Shown one piece after another: positions 5,133 through 9,540 of a stretch of DNA of 9,540 nt. This stretch comes from Alphaproteobacteria bacterium. Its GTDB lineage: Bacteria > Pseudomonadota > Alphaproteobacteria > Rhodospirillales > Rhodospirillaceae. The notes below the pieces were generated by a model. It was not told where the DNA came from. It made no database searches and saw nothing but the letters and a program-made list of their open reading frames with translations. Position numbers and translations under genes: made by a program. How positions within the stretch are numbered: the stretch's first letter is position 1; each line of letters opens with the position of its first letter. The DNA is taken from positions 1 to 9,540 of the forward strand of contig QKGW01000473.1 in NCBI GenBank assembly GCA_003250275.1, read 5' to 3'.

Positions 5133-6479
5133 ATGACCCGCATTCTGCATCGTCAGATTCAGGGGACACTGCCGACCGCGGTCGGTGGCAAGGGCGTTGA
5201 GCTGTTCGACGCCGACGGCAAGGTGTACATCGACGCCTCGGGCGGCGCCGCGGTGTCGTGCCTCGGGCACGGACACCCCGACGTGATCGCCGCGATCAAG
5301 GCCCAGGCCGACACGCTCGCCTTCGCCCACACCGGCTTCTTCACCTCCGAACCCGCCGAGGCGCTCGCCGAGCGCCTGATCGCGAGTGCGCCCGAAGGGC
5401 TCGACTACGTCTATTTCGTTTCGGGCGGCTCCGAGGCGGTCGAGGCGGCGCTCAAGATGGCGCGCCAGTACTTCGTCGAGATCGGCGAACCCGCGCGCTG
5501 CAAGATCATCGCGCGCGAGCAGAGCTACCACGGCAACACCGTCGGTGCGCTTTCGGCGGGCGGCAACATGTGGCGGCGCAAGCTCTACGAGCCGATCCTG
5601 CTCGAAACCCACCACGTGCCGCCGTGCTACGCCTACCGCCACCAGCGCCCCGGCGAGAGCGACGCCGACTACGCCAAGCGCGCCGCCGAAACCCTCGAAG
5701 CGAAGATCCTCGAACTCGGGCCGGAGACGGTGATGGCGTTCATCGCCGAGCCGGTGGTCGGCGCGACCGCGGGCGCGGTGCCGCCGGTGGCCGACTACTT
5801 CAAGCGCATCCGCGCGATCTGCGACAAATACGGCGTGCTCCTGATCCTCGACGAGGTGATGTGCGGCATGGGCCGCACCGGCTCGCTGTTCGCCTGCGAG
5901 CAGGAGGGCATCGTTCCCGACCTGCTCACCATCGCCAAGGGCCTCGGCGCGGGCTACCAGCCGATCGGCGCGACGCTCCTGAGCGGCAAGGTCTACGACG
6001 CCTTCGCCAACGGCGCGGGGTTCTTCCAGCACGGCCATACCTACATGGGCCACCCGATCGCGTGCGCCGCCGCGCTCAAGGTGCAGGAGGTGATCGCGCG
6101 CGACGACCTCCTCGCCAACGTCCGCGCGATGGGCGCGCGGCTGCGCGAAAAGTTGACCGCGCGATTCGGCAATCACCCGCTCGTCGGCGACATCCGCGGA
6201 CGCGGGCTGTTCCAGGCCCTGGAACTCGTCGCCGACCGCGGCACCAAGGAAACTCTGGATCCTTCGATAAAACTCCACGCGCGTGTAAAACGTGCCGCCA
6301 TGGCAAGAGGATTGATGGTATACCCGTCGGGCGGTACCGTTGACGGCGTGCACGGCGACCACGTTCTTCTGGCGCCGCCGTTCATCTCGACCGCCGAGAC
6401 GATCGACACGATTGTCGCGCGTTTGGGTGAAGCCCTCGACGCCGCCGTATTCGAGGCGGGTCTTTCGGGCCGATCCTAG
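5133..6479 (+). CDS. Class III PLP-dependent aminotransferase
   Basis: The 448-residue product is a typical class III (omega) aminotransferase moving an amino group to a keto acid with pyridoxal phosphate. Landmarks in order: the N-terminal GxxLFDADGKVYIDASGG segment, the phosphate-binding loop SGGSEA (97-102), SYHGNT with the ring-stacking Tyr132, LILDEVMCGMGRTG with Asp240 for the pyridine nitrogen, and AKGLGAGYQP with the Schiff-base Lys269. H-T-Y at 302-304 follows the family pattern. The start codon is one base after the RpiR stop, with GGAG 10 nt upstream. Substrate specificity in this class is not readable from motifs. The neighbouring BKACE gene suggests that the product is a beta-keto acid, hence a beta-amino acid or a similar amine as donor. 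Codons from 6243 to 6341 are unlike the rest of the gene (ATA, AGA, GTA, AAA, GGA, TTG), although the encoded residues continue the family normally. Confidence 0.93.
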   Translation: MTRILHRQIQGTLPTAVGGKGVELFDADGKVYIDASGGAAVSCLGHGHPDVIAAIKAQADTLAFAHTGFFTSEPAEALAERLIASAPEGLDYVYFVSGGSEAVEAALKMARQYFVEIGEPARCKIIAREQSYHGNTVGALSAGGNMWRRKLYEPILLETHHVPPCYAYRHQRPGESDADYAKRAAETLEAKILELGPETVMAFIAEPVVGATAGAVPPVADYFKRIRAICDKYGVLLILDEVMCGMGRTGSLFACEQEGIVPDLLTIAKGLGAGYQPIGATLLSGKVYDAFANGAGFFQHGHTYMGHPIACAAALKVQEVIARDDLLANVRAMGARLREKLTARFGNHPLVGDIRGRGLFQALELVADRGTKETLDPSIKLHARVKRAAMARGLMVYPSGGTVDGVHGDHVLLAPPFISTAETIDTIVARLGEALDAAVFEAGLSGRS

Positions 6480-6591
6480 AGGCGATCCGCCCCCCGCGGG
6501 GTTACGACAGCGAAAGCCTGGGGCGCGGGGCCCGGGCGCAACAGCCGACCCGCCGATTCAAGACGGGCACCACAACACGGGGATTATCGTC
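6480..6591 (+). other. GC-rich gap between aminotransferase and TRAP binding-protein genes
   Basis: The 112 bases hold short perfect palindromes (CCCCGCGGGG at 6492-6501, GCCCGGGC around 6530-6537) but no stem with a T-run and no clear promoter. The transport genes may be read from the upstream operon or from a promoter I cannot recognise. Confidence 0.3.
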
Positions 6592-7569
6592 ATGCGTTTG
6601 CAGAAGAAGTCGATTGTTTCCGCCGCCATTTTCGCCACCATGATGGGCTCGCTGAGCGTCGCTGACGCGGCCGACCAGCGCTTCATCACGATCGGCACCG
6701 GCGGCGTTACCGGCGTGTACTACGCCGTCGGCGGCGCGGTTTGCCGCCTGATGAATAAGGACTACAAAACGACCGGCGTTCGCTGCTCGACCGAATCCAC
6801 CGGTGGCTCGGTGTTCAACGTCAACGCGATCAAGTCCGGCGAACTCGACTTCGGCCTGAGCCAGTCCGACGTGCAGTACAACGCCTACGAGGGCAAGAAG
6901 CAGTTCGACAAGGACGGCAAGGTCGCCGATCTCCGCGCGGTGTTCTCCGTGCATCCGGAGCCGTTCACCGTTCTCGCCCGCCCCGACGCCGGCGTGACCA
7001 AGTTCGAGGACTTCGCCGGCAAGCGCTTCAACGTCGGCAACCCGGGTTCGGGCACGCTCGCGTCGATGGAGCAGATTCTCTCTGAGATGAAGTGGACCAA
7101 GGCGAAGTTCGCCCTCGCCGCCGAGCTGAAGCCCGACGAGATGGGCCCGGCGCTCTGCGACAACAAGATCGACGGCTTCTTCTACGCCGTCGGCCATCCG
7201 TCGGCCGCGATCCAGGACCCGACCACCGCGTGCAACGCGAAGCTGATCCCGCTCGAGGGTGCGGCGGTCGACGCGCTGGTGAAGGCGCATCCGTACTACT
7301 CCTACGCCACCATTCCGGGCGGCATGTACAACAACAACCCGAACCCGGTGAAGACCTTCGGCGTGCGCGCCACCGTGGTCACCTCGGCCAAGGTTCCGGA
7401 GCAGGTCGTCTACAACCTGGTGAAGGCGGTGTTCGACAACTTCGACGACTTCAAGAAGCTGCACCCGGCGTTCGCCCACCTCGACCCGAAGGAAATGGTC
7501 AAGGCCGGCAACTCCGCGCCGCTGCATCCGGGCGCGGTGAAGTACTACAAGGAGAAGGGCTGGCTCTAA
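6592..7569 (+). CDS. TAXI-family TRAP transporter solute-binding protein
   Basis: The 325-residue product is the periplasmic substrate-capturing subunit of a TRAP transporter of the TAXI type, an ion-gradient-driven importer usually for organic acids or amino acids. A signal peptide is clear: basic start MRLQKKS, hydrophobic core, and probable cleavage after VADA (residue 26). The mature protein begins with the TAXI hallmark TIGTGGVTGVYYAVGGAVCR (33-52). It then has STESTGGSVFNVNAIKSGEL and GLSQSDV, all typical ligand-site regions of this family. Four cysteines in the mature part, including Cys51 and Cys65, could form disulfides. A GGGGA stretch about 8 nt upstream supports ATG 6592. Codon use is somewhat more relaxed (more AAG, AAC and mixed third bases) than in the RpiR gene, as is common for highly expressed binding proteins. 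The ligand is unknown; context suggests the compound degraded by the neighbouring aminotransferase and BKACE. Confidence 0.93.
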   Translation: MRLQKKSIVSAAIFATMMGSLSVADAADQRFITIGTGGVTGVYYAVGGAVCRLMNKDYKTTGVRCSTESTGGSVFNVNAIKSGELDFGLSQSDVQYNAYEGKKQFDKDGKVADLRAVFSVHPEPFTVLARPDAGVTKFEDFAGKRFNVGNPGSGTLASMEQILSEMKWTKAKFALAAELKPDEMGPALCDNKIDGFFYAVGHPSAAIQDPTTACNAKLIPLEGAAVDALVKAHPYYSYATIPGGMYNNNPNPVKTFGVRATVVTSAKVPEQVVYNLVKAVFDNFDDFKKLHPAFAHLDPKEMVKAGNSAPLHPGAVKYYKEKGWL

Positions 7570-7850
7570 GGGCCGGTTCGCCAACTCTGGAGGGGAGCGC
7601 GCCGCGCTCCCCCCGCAACATTCCGGGGACACCGGCCGCGCCGCGGCCGGATGACGATACGTAGGGGTGGACGCGGGACGTGCGGGGGCGCGGCCGCGAC
7701 ATCGCCGTAAATTGGGCATATTTCCGGCACTAGGGTTTGCGCCGGAACGCTGCCGTCCGTCGTCGTGCGGGCGGCCGCGTGCGTTTGCCGTTTACGGGGC
7801 CGCGACGTATCGGCTAATAGGTCCGCGCAAGGACGAAAAGAGGAAAACGT
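7570..7850 (+). other. Long intergenic region between TRAP binding-protein and permease genes
   Basis: This 281-base gap has no supported gene. Two strong hairpins lie close to the binding-protein stop: 7592-7612 (9-bp stem GGGGAGCGC/GCGCTCCCC, 3-nt loop) and 7632-7650 (8-bp stem CCGGCCGC/GCGGCCGG, 3-nt loop). Neither has a T-run, so they look more like processing or 3'-protecting structures that leave more binding protein than permease. A third inverted repeat TTCCGGC/GCCGGAA spans 7722-7747 with a 12-nt spacer. A weak -35/-10-like pair (TTTACG 7791-7796, TAATAG 7815-7820, 18-base spacing) lies shortly before the permease start and could be a secondary promoter. Confidence 0.45.
7839..7843 (+). 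promoter_or_regulatory. Ribosome-binding site of the TRAP permease gene
   Basis: AGAGG followed by a 7-nt spacer before ATG 7851, fixing the start of a gene whose N-terminus is otherwise poorly conserved. Confidence 0.65.
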
Positions 7851-9540
7851 ATGAGCAGCACCGAGACCACCAAGGCCGATGCGGCGAGCGTCGATAACGA
7901 GGCTCTGCAGGATCTTGTCACCGCCGTCGACATGGGTGGACGGAAACCAACCGGCTTTACCGCGAAGCTCCTGATGGCGATCGCGCTGGCCTGGACGCTG
8001 TTCCAACTCTGGTACGCCTCGCCGCTGCCCTTCATTTTCAACATCGGTGTGGTCACCGACGGCATCGCGCGGTCGATCCACCTTTCGTTCGCGCTGTTCC
8101 TCGCGGCGACGAGCTATCCCGCGTTCGTGCGCTCGCCGCGCGACCGCGTTCCGCTGGTCGACTGGCTGCTCGGCATCGCCGGCGCGTGCGCGACGATGTA
8201 CCTCGTGGTGTTCTACCGCGAGCTTTCGCTGCGCCCCGGCCTGCCGACCACCACCGACGTCGCGGTCAGCGTCGTCGGCGTGCTGGTGCTGCTCGAAATG
8301 GCGCGCCGCGCGGTCGGCCCCGCGATCGTGGTGATCGCGGTGGTGATGCTCGGCTACATCTTCGCCGGTCCGCACCTGCCCGGAATGATCGCGCACAAGG
8401 GCGCTTCGCTCTCGCGCGCCGCCTCGCAGATGTGGCTGACCTCGGAGGGCATCTTCGGCGTCGCGCTCGGCGTGTCGACCAACGTCGTGTTCATGTTCGT
8501 GCTGTTCGGCGCGCTGCTCGAAAAGGCGGGCGCGGGCGGCTACTTCATCAAGCTCGCGTTCTCGATCCTGGGCGGCTTCCGCGGCGGCCCGGCGAAGGCG
8601 GCGGTCGCCGCCTCGGGCATGACCGGCGTGATCTCCGGCTCCTCGATCGCCAACGTGGTGACCACCGGCACCTTCACCATCCCGCTGATGAAGCGCGTCG
8701 GGTATCCCGGCGTCAAGGCGGGCGCGGTCGAGTGCGCGGCCTCGGTCAACGGGCAGATCATGCCGCCGGTGATGGGCGCCGCCGCGTTCCTGATCGCCGA
8801 GTACGTCGGCATCTCTTACGCCGACGTGGTGAAGCACGCGTTCTTCCCGGCGATCCTGACCTACGGGTCGCTGTTCTACATCGTCGACATCGAGGCGATG
8901 AAGATGGGCCTCAAGGGCCTCCCGACCGAGCGCCGCCTGTCGCTCGTCCAGGGTCTGGTGCGCTTCGTGATGGGCGTGTGCGGCGCGGTGATCCTCGCCG
9001 GACTGGTCTATTACGGCATCGGCTGGATGAAGGGCGCGTTCGGCGCCGCCGCGTCGTGGATCGTCGCGCTCGGCGTCGTCGCCGTCTACGTCGGTCTGAT
9101 CCGCTACCGCGCGAAGTTCCCCGCCCTCGAGGTCGACGACCCCGGTGCGGCGCTGGAGAAGGTGCCGGACTTCAGCGCCACCGTGCGCACCGGCCTGCAC
9201 TTCATCCTGCCGGTGGTGGTGCTGATCTGGTGTCTGATGGTCGAGGAGCTGTCGCCCGGCCTGTCGGCGTTCTGGGGCACCGTGACGCTGATCCTGCTGA
9301 TCGTCACCCAGCGCCCGCTCACCGCCTATTTCCGCGGCGAGGGCAACACCGCCGGGGAGTTCCGCGGCGGCCTCAGGGACCTGTTCGAAGGCCTGGTCAA
9401 CGGCGCGCGCAACATGACCACGGTGGGCATCGCCACCGCGACCGCGGGCATCGTCGTCGGCACCGTGCTGCTCACCGGCATCGGCCTGGTGATGACCGAG
9501 GTGGTCGAGCTGGTTTCCGGCGGCAACCTGCTGATCATGC
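7851..9540 (+). CDS. TRAP transporter fused permease, TAXI type (3' end outside window)
   Basis: The first 563 residues of a large inner-membrane permease are present and the frame is still open at the window end. TAXI-type TRAP systems commonly carry the small four-helix (DctQ-like) and large (DctM-like) subunits as one polypeptide, and this protein fits that plan. A soluble N-terminus of about 35 residues is followed by hydrophobic segments at roughly 38-58, 75-92, 104-122 and 135-175. The DctM-like part carries the diagnostic stretch SGMTGVISGSSIANVVTTGT (255-274), then IPLMKRVGYPG and SVNGQIMPPVMGAAAF, which form the substrate and cation-binding core of the family. A hydrophilic loop near 420-445 separates later helices. 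It works with the binding protein encoded upstream at 6592-7569. Substrate is unknown. The fused family is usually 600 residues or more, so a modest part is missing. Confidence 0.93.
   Translation, partial: MSSTETTKADAASVDNEALQDLVTAVDMGGRKPTGFTAKLLMAIALAWTLFQLWYASPLPFIFNIGVVTDGIARSIHLSFALFLAATSYPAFVRSPRDRVPLVDWLLGIAGACATMYLVVFYRELSLRPGLPTTTDVAVSVVGVLVLLEMARRAVGPAIVVIAVVMLGYIFAGPHLPGMIAHKGASLSRAASQMWLTSEGIFGVALGVSTNVVFMFVLFGALLEKAGAGGYFIKLAFSILGGFRGGPAKAAVAASGMTGVISGSSIANVVTTGTFTIPLMKRVGYPGVKAGAVECAASVNGQIMPPVMGAAAFLIAEYVGISYADVVKHAFFPAILTYGSLFYIVDIEAMKMGLKGLPTERRLSLVQGLVRFVMGVCGAVILAGLVYYGIGWMKGAFGAAASWIVALGVVAVYVGLIRYRAKFPALEVDDPGAALEKVPDFSATVRTGLHFILPVVVLIWCLMVEELSPGLSAFWGTVTLILLIVTQRPLTAYFRGEGNTAGEFRGGLRDLFEGLVNGARNMTTVGIATATAGIVVGTVLLTGIGLVMTEVVELVSGGNLLIM

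Noticed and set aside
4995..6362. Minus-strand open frame of about 455 codons
   Set aside because: It is antisense to the end of the RpiR gene and to the aminotransferase and shows no domain.
6502..7719. Minus-strand open frame of about 405 codons
   Set aside because: It is the complement of the TAXI binding-protein gene; its translation is a repetitive Arg/Val/Gly/His mix without recognisable domains.
7791..7820. TTTACG-N18-TAATAG as a firm promoter for the permease
   Set aside because: Only four and three matches out of six to the consensus; kept as a remark in the intergenic entry, not as a separate feature.
7566..9200. Minus-strand open frame of about 544 codons
   Set aside because: It is antisense to the TRAP permease, which has clear family motifs; the translation is a His/Arg/Asp-rich shadow.
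1..9540. CRISPR array, tRNA, rRNA or insertion sequence
   Set aside because: Reading both strands showed no regularly spaced direct repeats, no cloverleaf-like segment and no transposase motif. The region looks like ordinary chromosomal metabolism genes apart from the micro-gene pair.

Overview
The window is a very GC-rich stretch of bacterial chromosome, about two-thirds G+C or more by eye, with a strong G/C bias at codon third positions. Protein families and codon use suggest an alphaproteobacterium, perhaps Rhodospirillales-like. This is an inference: no rRNA or other marker gene is present. I saw no tRNA, IS element, CRISPR array or prophage gene.

Left part (1-980). The 3' end of a LysR-type regulator gene is followed by a region that looks non-coding but appears to hold two very small minus-strand genes, of 44 and 30 codons. 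Each has an AGGAG ribosome-binding site exactly 7 nt from its ATG, and each has a downstream hairpin followed by T6 on its own strand. Their last 20 residues align without gaps (VDPNSLLGCETRKRARSSFD and LDPIGYLGSATAHRAKGTLD), so they look like paralogues of an unrecognised micro-protein family. Both are also preceded by a similar promoter-like motif, TATTGGA-x-TT and GATAT-Y-C at the same spacing. This is the most novel-looking part of the window.

Middle part (998-4138, minus strand). A dCache-type methyl-accepting chemotaxis protein lies downstream of, and in the same direction as, a beta-keto acid cleavage enzyme (BKACE, DUF849). A terminator follows the receptor gene.

Right part (4253-9540, plus strand). 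Divergent from the BKACE gene, an RpiR-family regulator is followed one base later by a class III PLP aminotransferase. Then come a TAXI-type TRAP solute-binding protein and a fused TRAP permease that runs off the window.

Taken together, the genes from 998 to 9540 look like a catabolic module. The TAXI-TRAP system would import an organic acid or amino acid. The aminotransferase would convert a (probably beta-) amino group to a beta-keto acid. BKACE would cleave that acid with acetyl-CoA to acetoacetate and an acyl-CoA. The RpiR protein would control the set, and the chemoreceptor might sense the same compound. The substrate cannot be read from sequence.
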